From Prolixibacteraceae bacterium (GTDB lineage: Bacteria; Bacteroidota; Bacteroidia; Bacteroidales; Prolixibacteraceae), in assembly GCA_016931385.1 (NCBI GenBank), contig JAFGEV010000204.1, positions 1 through 50,608 of the forward strand: a stretch of 50,608 bases of DNA. Direction: 5' to 3'. A program made the translations under genes and the position numbers. Position 1 is the first letter of the stretch, and every line of letters starts with the position of its first letter. Positions 1-12,716 of the stretch are shown piece by piece. The notes below the pieces were generated by a model. The model saw only the letters and a list, made by a program, of their open reading frames with translations, made no database searches and was not told the origin of the DNA.

Positions 1-3140
<3,140 letters not shown>

Positions 3141-3217
3141 TTAAAACACCTGATACATTGAAAGTCATAAGTCCGTTGGTTATTAAATAACTTTTTATTT
3201 TCACTGATTATTTGCTC

Positions 3218-3670
3218 CTAAAACAATGAAGCTATTTTTTTACAAAGTGATTCAAGAAGCATGACATCCTGATTTGAAAACGGGGCATATGCATGTGAAT
3301 CAATATCGATTTCGGCCACAAAAACATTATCTTTTAAAACAGGCACCACAATTTCCGATTGCACTTCAAGGCTGCACGCGATATAACTCCCTATTTTTGA
3401 TACATCCTGAACAACCATGGTTTTTTTGCTTTCGGCAACCTGTCCACAAACCCCTTTTCCCAAAGGTATCTCAGTATGCTCAGTAGGCTTTCCTTCATAG
3501 GGGCCAAGTTTTAAACAATTACCTGCCTGATCGAACAAATAAAAGCCAACCCAATCGTAATACTGGACTTCTTCTTTTAAGAGTTTGCAAACTTCAAGTA
3601 GAATTTCGTCTCTTTCAGTGAATGAAGCCAAAATATCATCGGCCTTATTAAGAATATTATCCAACAGCAT
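3218..3670 (-). CDS. GAF domain protein, free methionine-(R)-sulfoxide reductase-like
   Basis: IPLGKGVCGQVAESKKTMVVQDVSK...YIACSLEVQSEIVVPV...IDIDS pattern of YebR/MsrC-like GAF proteins. Confidence 0.8.
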   Translation of the reverse strand: MLLDNILNKADDILASFTERDEILLEVCKLLKEEVQYYDWVGFYLFDQAGNCLKLGPYEGKPTEHTEIPLGKGVCGQVAESKKTMVVQDVSKIGSYIACSLEVQSEIVVPVLKDNVFVAEIDIDSHAYAPFSNQDVMLLESLCKKIASLF

Positions 3671-3692
3671 AATCCTTCAAACAATAAAAATA

Positions 3693-4145
3693 TCAAGTAA
3701 TTACAACCTCCTTTTCGTGGGTGATTTTTTCACAGAAATGACATTTCAATTCAATCGGATCTTGATTAACAACTAAAAAACGGGTTTTAACGGGTTCATT
3801 GTTGGTAATGCATTTTGGATTGAAACATTTTACAATGGAAATAATCTCATCGGGAATTTCAACCACCCTTTTTTCAATTACTTCATAATTTTTTATAATA
3901 TTTAATTTTGCGTGTGGTGCAATTAAAGCAATTTTATCAATTTCCTGCCCCTGGAAGAAACGGTTTGCAACTTTTATAATACCCTTTTTGCCAAGATGTT
4001 TGCTATCGAGGTTTGTCCCAAATGTAATCATATCGTTGCTATTGTACAGGCCCAAAATGTTTATAACGTCAAAAAGCCTGTCGGCGGGAATGTGGTCAAT
4101 TACAGTACCATCCTTTATCGCGCTAACTTGCAATGCTTTATCCAT
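3693..4145 (-). CDS. pyrI: Aspartate carbamoyltransferase regulatory subunit
   Basis: Typical PyrI sequence with C-terminal zinc cysteines CFNPKC...CHFC; directly downstream of pyrB. Confidence 0.96.
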   Translation of the reverse strand: MDKALQVSAIKDGTVIDHIPADRLFDVINILGLYNSNDMITFGTNLDSKHLGKKGIIKVANRFFQGQEIDKIALIAPHAKLNIIKNYEVIEKRVVEIPDEIISIVKCFNPKCITNNEPVKTRFLVVNQDPIELKCHFCEKITHEKEVVIT

Positions 4146-4155
4146 GTTTATTTTT

Positions 4156-5067
4156 TTAAATTAAACCCATTAAATGAGAAATAATCGCCTGCCGGGTGTA
4201 TACACCGTTTTCAGCCTGTGTAAAATAGTATGCCTTTGGATTTTCATCAACATCGGCATTAATTTCATTAACCCTTGGTAACGGGTGAAGAATTTTCATC
4301 GTTGGTTTCGTGTTATTTAACATTTTATTCCGAAGAATATAGACATTTTTCACCTTTTCGTATTCAATGGGGTCATTAAACCGTTCTTTCTGAACACGGG
4401 TCATGTATATGATATCAGCTTCAGAGATAATACTTGTAAACTCACGATGCTCGAAGAACCGGATGCCTTTTGAAGTTAAAAATCGTTTGTATTCATCGGG
4501 CATGGCCAACTCGGGAGGTGCAACAAAGTTAAAAATCGGGTTGTCGAATTCTGAAAGTGCCATAAGCAGGGAATGTACTGTACGCCCATATTTCAGGTCA
4601 CCAACCATAAAAATGTTGATATCATCGAGCCTTCCCTGTGTTTTAATTATCGAGTACATATCAAGAAGAGTTTGCGTAGGATGCTGGTTAGCGCCGTCTC
4701 CGGCGTTTATTACCGGCACTTTTGAAACTTCGCTTGCATAACGCGCGCTTCCCTCGAGTGGGTGCCTCATCACGATTAAATCGGCGTAATTGCTTACCAT
4801 GCGTATGGTGTCGTGAAGGGTTTCCCCTTTGGTAACACTTGACGATGAAGAATCGCTAAAGCCAATTATTTTTCCACCAAGCCTGTTTATGGCGGTTTCA
4901 AAGCTCAAACGTGTTCGTGTTGAAGGTTCGTAAAAAAGTGTTGCCACTACTTTCCCCTTTAAAAGGTCCTGGTTCGGCTTTTCCTCAAAACCTTTAGCCA
5001 ATTCCATAATCCTCAGATATTCTTCCTTGTCGAAATCTGTAATTGAAATCAAATCTCTTTTTTGCAT
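4156..5067 (-). CDS. pyrB: Aspartate carbamoyltransferase catalytic subunit
   Basis: [25 protein letters not shown] and HPLPRVNEI motifs. Confidence 0.98.
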   Translation of the reverse strand: MQKRDLISITDFDKEEYLRIMELAKGFEEKPNQDLLKGKVVATLFYEPSTRTRLSFETAINRLGGKIIGFSDSSSSSVTKGETLHDTIRMVSNYADLIVMRHPLEGSARYASEVSKVPVINAGDGANQHPTQTLLDMYSIIKTQGRLDDINIFMVGDLKYGRTVHSLLMALSEFDNPIFNFVAPPELAMPDEYKRFLTSKGIRFFEHREFTSIISEADIIYMTRVQKERFNDPIEYEKVKNVYILRNKMLNNTKPTMKILHPLPRVNEINADVDENPKAYYFTQAENGVYTRQAIISHLMGLI

Positions 5068-5097
5068 CGAAATCTTTTTATCAAATTCACTTTTTTA

Positions 5098-5135
5098 ATA
5101 AAAAATAAAAAACCAATAGAATAAATCCATTGGTT
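5098..5135 (-). terminator. Rho-independent terminator or attenuator upstream of pyrB
   Basis: Minus strand AACCAATGG-ATTTATTC-TATTGGTT followed by TTTTATTTTTTATT. Confidence 0.6.
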
Positions 5136-5278
5136 CAAATAGCAATTTCATAAATCGGATAAATGGGTTATCGAAACAACACACCCAATATTACCTTTTT
5201 CAATAATTTTTCTGATTTTCATTAAAGCATAAATTTAATAGATTTTGTTAACTAATGCTATACATAAGTATGCTTTTT

Positions 5279-5890
5279 TTATTCTTTTCTATATTTTACA
5301 ATCAGGCCGTCAACTTCATTCAATATTGAAATTGTTTCATTGACCATGGTTAACTTTACCGAAATTAAATACTTGCAATTTATTCCGTAATTTTCTTTTA
5401 AAATGCTTGCATTACAATCCTTAATAATCCTGTTTACAGTATTTTGCAAAGTATAATCAAACTCAAGGGTGTATTTTTCTTCAATTGTCCTTATAACAAT
5501 TTCAGCATTTTGAAGAGCATTTGCTGAAGCTTGTTTATACGCATTTGCCAGGCCACTAACCCCCAATAATGTTCCTCCAAAATAACGGACAACAACCAGC
5601 AATACATCCGACACATTATTACTGCATAACTGGCCGTAAATTTGCCTACCGGCAGTACCTGGTGGCTCACCATCATCGTTCATACGGTAATCTTCGCCAG
5701 ATGGCCCGATTCGGTATGCATAGCAATGATGCCTGGCCGAATGATGCTCTTTTTTTAATGTGGCTATATACTCCTTAACCTCAATCTCACTTCTAACCGG
5801 GTATGCAAAGGAAAAGAATTTGCTTCCTTTTTCCTTGTATAAACCTTCTACCGCTTGTTTAATGGTTTGATATGAATCAACAATTTCCAT
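5279..5890 (-). CDS. YigZ/IMPACT family protein
   Basis: KGSKFFSFAYPV, HHSARHHCYAYRIG, DDGEPPGTAGRQI, VRYFGGTLLGVSGL motifs. Confidence 0.94.
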   Translation of the reverse strand: MEIVDSYQTIKQAVEGLYKEKGSKFFSFAYPVRSEIEVKEYIATLKKEHHSARHHCYAYRIGPSGEDYRMNDDGEPPGTAGRQIYGQLCSNNVSDVLLVVVRYFGGTLLGVSGLANAYKQASANALQNAEIVIRTIEEKYTLEFDYTLQNTVNRIIKDCNASILKENYGINCKYLISVKLTMVNETISILNEVDGLIVKYRKE

Positions 5891-5901
5891 TAAATTGAAT
5901 C

Positions 5902-5932
5902 ATAAAAAAGGCAGATCGTTTGACCTGCCTTT
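5902..5932 (-). terminator. Rho-independent terminator downstream of dnaA
   Basis: Minus strand AAAGGCAG-loop-CTGCCTTTTTTATG. Confidence 0.7.
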
Positions 5933-5935
5933 CAT

Positions 5936-7363
5936 TTATACTTTTAAACGCTTTTCAATTTCTTCAACATCATACCTGAATTGCTTATCGGTGTCGATCA
6001 GGTTATTTACTGTTTTGCAGGCATGAAGCACTGTTGCATGATCTTTATTTCCAATTTGTGATCCGATAGACGCCAATGACGATTTGGTCAACGATTTTGA
6101 AAAGAACATTGCAATTTGTCGGGCCTGCACAACTTCCCTTTTTCTGGTTTTCGACTGCAGGGAGTCAACGGGCATATTAAAATAATCACAAACAATTTTT
6201 TGAATGTAATCGATTGTAATTTCATGCTTGCTTTGTTTAACGATCTTGTTGATCATATCGATAGCAAGCTCAATGGTTATTTCCCGCTTATTAAGCGTTG
6301 ACTGGGCAAGCAGAGAAATCATTGCGCCCTCGAGTTCCCTGACGTTAGTTGAAATATTTTGTGCAATATATTCCAGGACTTTTTCAGGCATTTGAAGGCC
6401 ATCCTTATAGGTTTTTTTCTGAAGAATCTTCAAACGGGTTTCATAATCAGGTGTTTGAAGGTCGGTTGTTAACCCCCACTTGAAACGAGACAATAAACGT
6501 TGTTCAATTCCTTTTATTTCGATGGGTGCCTTATCGGAAGTCAATATCAGTTGCTTCCCAAGCTGATGTAAATGGTTGAAAATATGAAAAAAGGTTTCCT
6601 GGGTTTTTTCTTTCCCGGCAAATTCCTGTACATCGTCTAAAATAAGTACATCAATCATTTGGTAAAAATGCAGGAAATCGTTGCGTGTATTGTTTCGTGT
6701 CGATTCAGTATATTGTGTTTGAAATTTATTTGAGTTTACATATAAAACAACTTTGTCGGGAAACCGCTCTTTCACTTCAATTCCAATTGCCTGAGCAAGA
6801 TGTGTTTTTCCCAAACCACTTTCACCATATATAAAAAGAGGATTAAATGATGTACCTCCCGGATTCTGTGCCACTGCATAACCAGCTGACCTTGCCAATC
6901 GATTGCATTCCCCTTCAATAAAATTATCAAAAGTATTTTCCTTTTTTAATTGTGGGTCGATATGCAGTTTTTGTATACCAGGTATGATAAAGGGGTTTTT
7001 TATTGTTGTGACGTTATTATTGATTAACGCGTTGACTGGTTTGTTGTTTAATTTTGAATTGTTATTTGTAGGATAGTTTACTGTAAGCGAGTCGGATTTA
7101 AACTGGGAATTGCTCATCACAACATTGTACTCAAGCTTTGCATTTACACCAATGACCTTACGTAAGGTTTTTTTCAGAATATCAATATATTGCTCCTCTA
7201 AATATTCATAAAAAAATGGACTGGGCACCTGTATTGTCAACACTTCACTTTCAAATTTAAGTGGCTTAATAGGCTCGAACCATGTCCTAAAACTAACAGG
7301 CTGAATGTTATCTTTAATGATTGACAGACAATCATTCCAAATTTGGTGGTGGCTCTTAAGCAT
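5936..7363 (-). CDS. dnaA: Chromosomal replication initiator protein DnaA
   Basis: Walker A GESGLGKTHLAQAIG, Walker B VLILDDVQ, C-terminal DnaA-box binding signature IGNKDHATVLHACKT. Confidence 0.98.
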   Translation of the reverse strand: MLKSHHQIWNDCLSIIKDNIQPVSFRTWFEPIKPLKFESEVLTIQVPSPFFYEYLEEQYIDILKKTLRKVIGVNAKLEYNVVMSNSQFKSDSLTVNYPTNNNSKLNNKPVNALINNNVTTIKNPFIIPGIQKLHIDPQLKKENTFDNFIEGECNRLARSAGYAVAQNPGGTSFNPLFIYGESGLGKTHLAQAIGIEVKERFPDKVVLYVNSNKFQTQYTESTRNNTRNDFLHFYQMIDVLILDDVQEFAGKEKTQETFFHIFNHLHQLGKQLILTSDKAPIEIKGIEQRLLSRFKWGLTTDLQTPDYETRLKILQKKTYKDGLQMPEKVLEYIAQNISTNVRELEGAMISLLAQSTLNKREITIELAIDMINKIVKQSKHEITIDYIQKIVCDYFNMPVDSLQSKTRKREVVQARQIAMFFSKSLTKSSLASIGSQIGNKDHATVLHACKTVNNLIDTDKQFRYDVEEIEKRLKV

Positions 7364-7972
7364 TTTAGGCGTTTAATTTAAATTAGCGTTTCTTAAAAAA
7401 TCTTGAGTCCATAATTACTTGTTATTGCAAAAATGTGAAAAAAATTTCTTAAAAAAAATAGCTTGATCACTTGTTTTTTATTTTTTTTCATAAATGTTTG
7501 TTTTTCAATCATTCAAAAATAAAGATTATATTTTCATTCTTATAATTCTATTTATTAGTCATTTACACAAATTTACGATTATGTTAATAATCATAAGGGG
7601 AAAATATTTAATGAATTAAAATATTGAACATTTTTAATTTGTTTAAAACGCATATTTTTTATGTTTAATGTCAATCATTATTTATTTATTATATCTATTT
7701 ATATATATTTAAATCTATAAATTTTATCCTTTCAGCAACAGCCTGCAACTTATGCTATTTTTAAACTTTCAAGACATTAATCTTTTTTTAATGTTTTTTT
7801 AATTGAAACTTAATTCTTTTTTTTGGTTACAAATAATTATTAAAAACTCATTTTTAATTAAAATATTTTATACGAGTTTCTGATTAATGAGAATGAAAAA
7901 ATAAATGAATTAAAAAATTCATTTATACATAGCAAATCAATGTTTATATGTTGTAAAAAATAAAAAAAGAAA
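7364..7972. other. Very AT-rich intergenic region upstream of dnaA; possible replication-origin candidate
   Basis: About 600 bp with long A/T tracts adjoining dnaA; no perfect TTATNCACA box seen by eye. Confidence 0.3.
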
Positions 7973-9079
7973 TTACTCGAACTTAACCTTCACCCCATTT
8001 TGAATTTTGATTGGAAAACAATCGCCGAAGAGTTGTTTCGCATTTGGCAAAGATTTAAGAGTACTATCTTTCTCCTGCTCTACATGAATAATGTATTTGT
8101 AGATATCATTCTCTTTTAAATAGCAGACAGGTTTTATGGATTTAAACCTGACATCGTTGAAACCGAATTCTTGTTTTGAGGCAAAAATCTGAATCCCATA
8201 GAATGTACCTTTTATCATGTTTAAATTTGTTTGTGAATCAGGGTTAAAAAAAGGTGTCTTCAATTCCTTGCCATCTCCGTTTGTATATACTGCCAGATTT
8301 TTCTCATCAAAACGAAGTTTGTATTCAGCAAAAGCTTCATAAATTGAGTGTGCCAGGTCGTTTTGCCCTTTAAATGATTTTAAATATTTCAATTCTTCCT
8401 GATTACTTAAAAACCCCAGCTCGACCAGTACGCCTGGCATACTGGTTCTTCGCAAAACCAAAAAGCCTGCCTGCCGTACACCCCTGTCGTGGCGTTTTGC
8501 CTTGTCGGTAAAACTTGTTTGCAATTTTTCGGCGAAAAGCCTGCTTTGCTCCAGAAACTGGTTTTGAAGCATCTCGAACATGATATACGATTCGGCCGAA
8601 GTGGGGTCAAACCCCTCATAACGTGTGGTATAATCTTCCTCTAACAAAATCACAGAATTTTCCATCTTCGCTACTTCAAGGTTTTCTTCGCTACGGTGTT
8701 GACCTAATATATAGGTTTCGGCGCCTCTGACCCTTTCGGTTGAGCAATAATTTACATGAATCGAAATAAAAAGGTCGGCTTTTTCTTTATTGGCAATATC
8801 AGCCCGCTCCGATAAAGGCACGAAAACATCTTTATCGCGCGTAAAAACTACTTTTACATCTGGAAAATTGCGCTTGATTAACTGGCCTGCTTTTAGTGCA
8901 ACCTGTAACACAATATCCTTTTCGTACAATATTCCAATATTGGCACCCGGGTCGATACCTCCATGCCCTGGGTCAATAATCACTGTTTTAAGCGTAAAGT
9001 TTTGTTCCTGACCGTAAAACCTGAAGCAAAAAATCAGTATAAAAATAATAAGCGTAATTAATTTTTTGTCTGTTAACAT
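7973..9079 (-). CDS. N-acetylmuramoyl-L-alanine amidase (Amidase_3)
   Basis: VIIDPGHGGIDPGA, LFISIHVNYC, GVLVELGFLSNQEE motifs; N-terminal signal sequence. Confidence 0.93.
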   Translation of the reverse strand: MLTDKKLITLIIFILIFCFRFYGQEQNFTLKTVIIDPGHGGIDPGANIGILYEKDIVLQVALKAGQLIKRNFPDVKVVFTRDKDVFVPLSERADIANKEKADLFISIHVNYCSTERVRGAETYILGQHRSEENLEVAKMENSVILLEEDYTTRYEGFDPTSAESYIMFEMLQNQFLEQSRLFAEKLQTSFTDKAKRHDRGVRQAGFLVLRRTSMPGVLVELGFLSNQEELKYLKSFKGQNDLAHSIYEAFAEYKLRFDEKNLAVYTNGDGKELKTPFFNPDSQTNLNMIKGTFYGIQIFASKQEFGFNDVRFKSIKPVCYLKENDIYKYIIHVEQEKDSTLKSLPNAKQLFGDCFPIKIQNGVKVKFE

Positions 9080-9224
9080 TTTTTGACGCAGTTTTTATAA
9101 TAATCAATAGTCGATAAAGTTAATTCTAAACAGCGAAAGGTAACTAGTTATTTTTTTCTGAACAAGCGATCTTTCTTTAAAATAGGGTTCATTCTTACGA
9201 ACGAACCATTTTTTTAATTTATTT

Positions 9225-11966
9225 TTGAGCGACTTTAAAATTTTTAATTTGGCCTACATTCGAAACATACTTATTCTACACCTGTTAATTCATTTATGCA
9301 CAATTGCCTATACTCAAAACGAGGGGCAAGTTCCCCTTGCTATTGACTCAGTAGCCCAAAAAATTATTAGCGACACTACCATATACCCGATCGACTTTCA
9401 ATCAGGAATAGACTCACTTTCAATTCCTGATTCCCTTATGGCTATTAGCGACTCACTGTTGCAGGACAGTATAAAAAGCCAAAAAACATTTATCGATTCA
9501 CCTATCGATTACAATTCTACCGATTCAATGTCTATCTCGATTGAAGACGGAGAGCAGATTGTATACCTTTTTGGAGGGGCAGACATAAAATATGGCAGCA
9601 TTGAATTAACCGCAGAATACATAGCTGTTAATTTTAACAAGCGTGAAATTTTTGCCAGTGGCATAGCCGATTCAACCGGCAAATTAATTGGAAAACCACA
9701 TTTTAAAGAAGGACAGGAAGAATTTGATTGCGAAACCCTCAGATACAATTTTGAATCGGGGAAAGGTTTTGCCGAGAACGTTGTAACCGAGCAGCAGGAT
9801 GGCAAAGTACACAGCGCCAAGGCAAAAATGCTAAGCAAAGATATCTTTTGCATGGCCGACGGGAAATACTCTACCTGTGATGCCGAACACCCTCATTTCT
9901 ATCTGAATATTACAAAAGGAAAAATAGTTGGCAAAAAAGCTATAATTGCCGGCCCTTCGTATTTGGTACTGGAAGATTTCCCTATTTACTTTCCTCTGTT
10001 GCCCTATGGGTATATACCAACATTTAACAAAACTTACAGCTCTGGAATCATCTTACCTAAATACGGTGAAGAAAAAACATGGGGCTTTTACCTTAAAGAC
10101 GGAGGATTTTACTGGGCGGCATCCGATTATTTCGATGTGAGGATAACCGGCGACATTTATTCAAAGGGAACATGGGGCGTGAATGTAAATTCAAGATATA
10201 AGCTCAGGTATAAATTTTCAGGAAGTTTTGGTTTTAATATTAAAAACAATGTAACCGGGGAAAAAGGGATAAACCAGAATGTAAGCAAAAACTTCTCAAT
10301 ACAGTGGAGCCACAGCCAGGACGCCAAAGCAAACCCATCTTTCAAATTTTCAGCAAATGTGAATTTCTCTACCAGCGGTTACGATCAGATGAATGAATAC
10401 GACAACCACGAAAACTACCTTACAAACAGCAAATCGTCGAGCATTTCATTAAGCAAAGACTTCATGGGCACACCATTCAGGATGTCGGCCAACCTCCGTC
10501 ATTCGCAAAATTCAAAAGATTCAACCATTGCCCTTTCACTTCCTGAAATAACTTTTAGCATGCGCACCATTTACCCTTTCAGGAGCAAAAACAGGGTCGG
10601 GAAGAAAAAGTTCTGGGAAGATATTTCGTTTTCATATACCATGAACATGAAGAACACCATAAAAACAAAGGAATCAGAACTCTTTACTACGCCCCTATCG
10701 GAGTGGCAAAATGGCGTTAACCATTCTATTCCAATTACCCTGCCTTCATTCAGGCTGTTTAACCACATTAACTTCACCCCTTCAATAAACTATCGCGAAA
10801 CCTGGTTTTTTGAACACAAAGAAAAATATTGGGTTGACGGATACTTTGTTACCAACAATGAAACAGGGCTGCAAAAATGGGTTTCGGGTCATGTACAGGA
10901 AAACACCATCGACGGATTTAAGCGCAATTACGAATTTTCTGGCGGAGTTGGAGCCAGTACTATCCTCTATGGTCTTTATCAGATGAAAAATCCTAATTCG
11001 AAGATACAGGCAATCAGGCATAAAATGAGCCCGACAATTGGTTTTAACTACCATCCCGATTTTGGTGATCCGGCTTATGGCTTTTATGAATGGGTGCAGG
11101 TCGATTCTTTAGGCAATCTTCAACAATACAATATTTTTGAAGGCGGGGTATACGCTTCAACATCGAGAGGTGAAAGTGGCTCGGTAAGTTTCGGGCTTAA
11201 CAACAATATTGAAATGAAAGTGCTGAACGACAAGGATACAACCTCAACAGAGAAATTCAAAAAAATCCCAATATTCGATAACATCGGGTTCAGCGGGTCA
11301 TACAACCTTGCTGCCGACTCGATGAACCTTTCAACCATCAGCCTGAACGCCCGCACAAAAATTGCAGGAACCGTACTTAACATTAACGGCACCCTTGACC
11401 CATATGCCCTCGACAACAGGGGAAACCGCACAAAGGAATACATGTGGAACCAGGCTACCGGACTTGCCCGGCTTGGACGCATCACCAACCTGGGCACTGG
11501 CTTTGGCTTTAATTTCAGTTCCGATAAAATGAAGAAAAACAGGGAAGAAAAAGAAAAAAAGGCAGGAAAACAAGGTTCAGAAAAAAAAGAGGGCATGTTA
11601 TCGGAAAACCCCTCAGATGAAGAATTACAGTATCAGAAATTCGATATGCCCTGGCGTTTTAGTTTTAATTACAATATAAGCTATACGAATTACAGGGGCG
11701 ACCCAAAAATCAACCAAACCCTTAGCTTTAACGGGGGCATTGATTTTACCGACAAATGGAAAGCAACCTTTTCATCGGGTTTTGACCTTGAGGCCTTTAA
11801 GTTTACCCATACCCAGGTAACGGTAACCCGCAACCTTCATTGCTGGAGCATGTCGTTCGATTTTTCTCCTTTTGGGTTAAGGCCCTATTATTCTTTCAGG
11901 ATAAGCGCAAATGCAAGCATGTTACAAGACCTGATGCTGGAGAAAAAATCATACGATTTTCAATAA
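9225..11966 (+). CDS. lptD: LptD/OstA-family outer membrane LPS assembly-like protein
   Basis: OstA-like N-terminal region (GGADIKYGSIELTAEYIAVNFNKREIFA), long beta-rich C-terminus; TTG start; divergent from amidase as is common in Bacteroidota. Confidence 0.85.
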   Translation: MSDFKIFNLAYIRNILILHLLIHLCTIAYTQNEGQVPLAIDSVAQKIISDTTIYPIDFQSGIDSLSIPDSLMAISDSLLQDSIKSQKTFIDSPIDYNSTDSMSISIEDGEQIVYLFGGADIKYGSIELTAEYIAVNFNKREIFASGIADSTGKLIGKPHFKEGQEEFDCETLRYNFESGKGFAENVVTEQQDGKVHSAKAKMLSKDIFCMADGKYSTCDAEHPHFYLNITKGKIVGKKAIIAGPSYLVLEDFPIYFPLLPYGYIPTFNKTYSSGIILPKYGEEKTWGFYLKDGGFYWAASDYFDVRITGDIYSKGTWGVNVNSRYKLRYKFSGSFGFNIKNNVTGEKGINQNVSKNFSIQWSHSQDAKANPSFKFSANVNFSTSGYDQMNEYDNHENYLTNSKSSSISLSKDFMGTPFRMSANLRHSQNSKDSTIALSLPEITFSMRTIYPFRSKNRVGKKKFWEDISFSYTMNMKNTIKTKESELFTTPLSEWQNGVNHSIPITLPSFRLFNHINFTPSINYRETWFFEHKEKYWVDGYFVTNNETGLQKWVSGHVQENTIDGFKRNYEFSGGVGASTILYGLYQMKNPNSKIQAIRHKMSPTIGFNYHPDFGDPAYGFYEWVQVDSLGNLQQYNIFEGGVYASTSRGESGSVSFGLNNNIEMKVLNDKDTTSTEKFKKIPIFDNIGFSGSYNLAADSMNLSTISLNARTKIAGTVLNINGTLDPYALDNRGNRTKEYMWNQATGLARLGRITNLGTGFGFNFSSDKMKKNREEKEKKAGKQGSEKKEGMLSENPSDEELQYQKFDMPWRFSFNYNISYTNYRGDPKINQTLSFNGGIDFTDKWKATFSSGFDLEAFKFTHTQVTVTRNLHCWSMSFDFSPFGLRPYYSFRISANASMLQDLMLEKKSYDFQ

Positions 11967-12079
11967 ACAGGCAGAAGGCATAAGATAAACAGGCAGAAGG
12001 CAGAAGATAAAGAGGCAGAAGGCAGAAGATAAAGAGGCAGTAGATAAGACCATTCGTCAGTAGTCAGTAGTCAGTAGTC
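11966..12079. repeat. Intergenic tandem repeats: 22-bp unit (AACAGGCAGAAGGCAGAAGATA) x3.5 followed by (GTCAGTA)x3
   Basis: Direct reading; units start at 11966, 11988, 12010, 12032; heptamers at 12056-12079. Confidence 0.9.
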
Positions 12080-12119
12080 TTCAGGCGAGGACAGTCAATT
12101 GTCAGTAACAATGAATAAA

Positions 12120-12503
12120 ATGAAAAAAATCGTCACAACACAGGAAGCTCCATCAGCTATTGGCCCTTACAGCCAGGCTGTGGAGATTAACGGAATGCTT
12201 TTCATTTCGGGGCAGGTTCCCATCGACCCTGATTCAGGAAAAATTGTTGAAGGGGGAATAACCGAACAAACCATGCAGGTAATGAAAAACATTGGTGCAA
12301 TATTAAATGCAGCAGGTTACCAATTTCAGGATGTAGTAAAAAGCACTTGTTTTTTAAGCGATATGACCAACTTCAAAGCCATGAATGAAGTATATGGCAG
12401 GTATTATCCTGAAAATCCACCTGCACGTGCTGCCTTTGCTGTTAAAGAGCTTCCGCTGGGGGCGTTGGTCGAGATTGAAACCATTGCTGTAAAACAGAAA
12501 TAA
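12120..12503 (+). CDS. ridA: RidA family enamine/imine deaminase
   Basis: MKKIVTTQEAPSAIGPYSQAVEINGMLFISGQVPIDP...NPPARAAFAVKELPLGALVEIE; ORF track start 12099 is a TTG, ATG at 12111/12120 more likely. Confidence 0.95.
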   Translation: MKKIVTTQEAPSAIGPYSQAVEINGMLFISGQVPIDPDSGKIVEGGITEQTMQVMKNIGAILNAAGYQFQDVVKSTCFLSDMTNFKAMNEVYGRYYPENPPARAAFAVKELPLGALVEIETIAVKQK

Positions 12504-12572
12504 TCTGACATGTTTTTCCGGTAATCTCCATTCCGGATATCCCGAAGGAGGAAGCAATTCTCCTTTGCGATG

Positions 12573-12646
12573 AGCTTCGGCGATAAACCCGCCTTCGCTA
12601 AAAGCTTCGGCGATAAACCCGCCTTCGCTAAAGCTTCGGCGGCTAA
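12573..12646. repeat. 29-30 bp direct repeat AGCTTCGGCGATAAACCCGCCTTCGCTAAA, two copies plus partial third
   Basis: Starts at 12573, 12603, 12632; contiguous, no spacers. Confidence 0.9.
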
Positions 12647-12648
12647 AT

Positions 12649-12678
12649 AAAAAAATCCACCCCGCATAGAGGTGGATT
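12649..12678 (-). terminator. Rho-independent terminator of the rpsF-rpsR-rplI operon
   Basis: Minus strand AATCCACC-TCTATGCGG-GGTGGATT followed by TTTTT. Confidence 0.8.
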
Positions 12679-12716
12679 CGTATCTGTTTGAAAATATGTA
12701 CTGTAATTAATACTAG

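Noticed and set aside
7364-7972. Confident oriC call
   Set aside because: No perfect DnaA boxes detected by eye and strand-skew data are not available; kept as low-confidence candidate only.
9945-10140. Plus-strand ORF 9946-10140 within lptD
   Set aside because: Out-of-frame overlap with a well-supported long ORF.
11120-11596. Minus-strand ORF of 158 aa
   Set aside because: Antisense to lptD coding frame; low-complexity Ser/Phe-rich shadow ORF.
12573-12646. CRISPR-like direct repeats of 29-30 bp
   Set aside because: Repeats abut directly without spacers, only two full copies, no cas genes.
12404-12667. Minus-strand 87-aa ORF with AKAGLSPKL repeats
   Set aside because: Peptide repeat is a by-product of the 30-bp DNA repeat and the rest is antisense to ridA.
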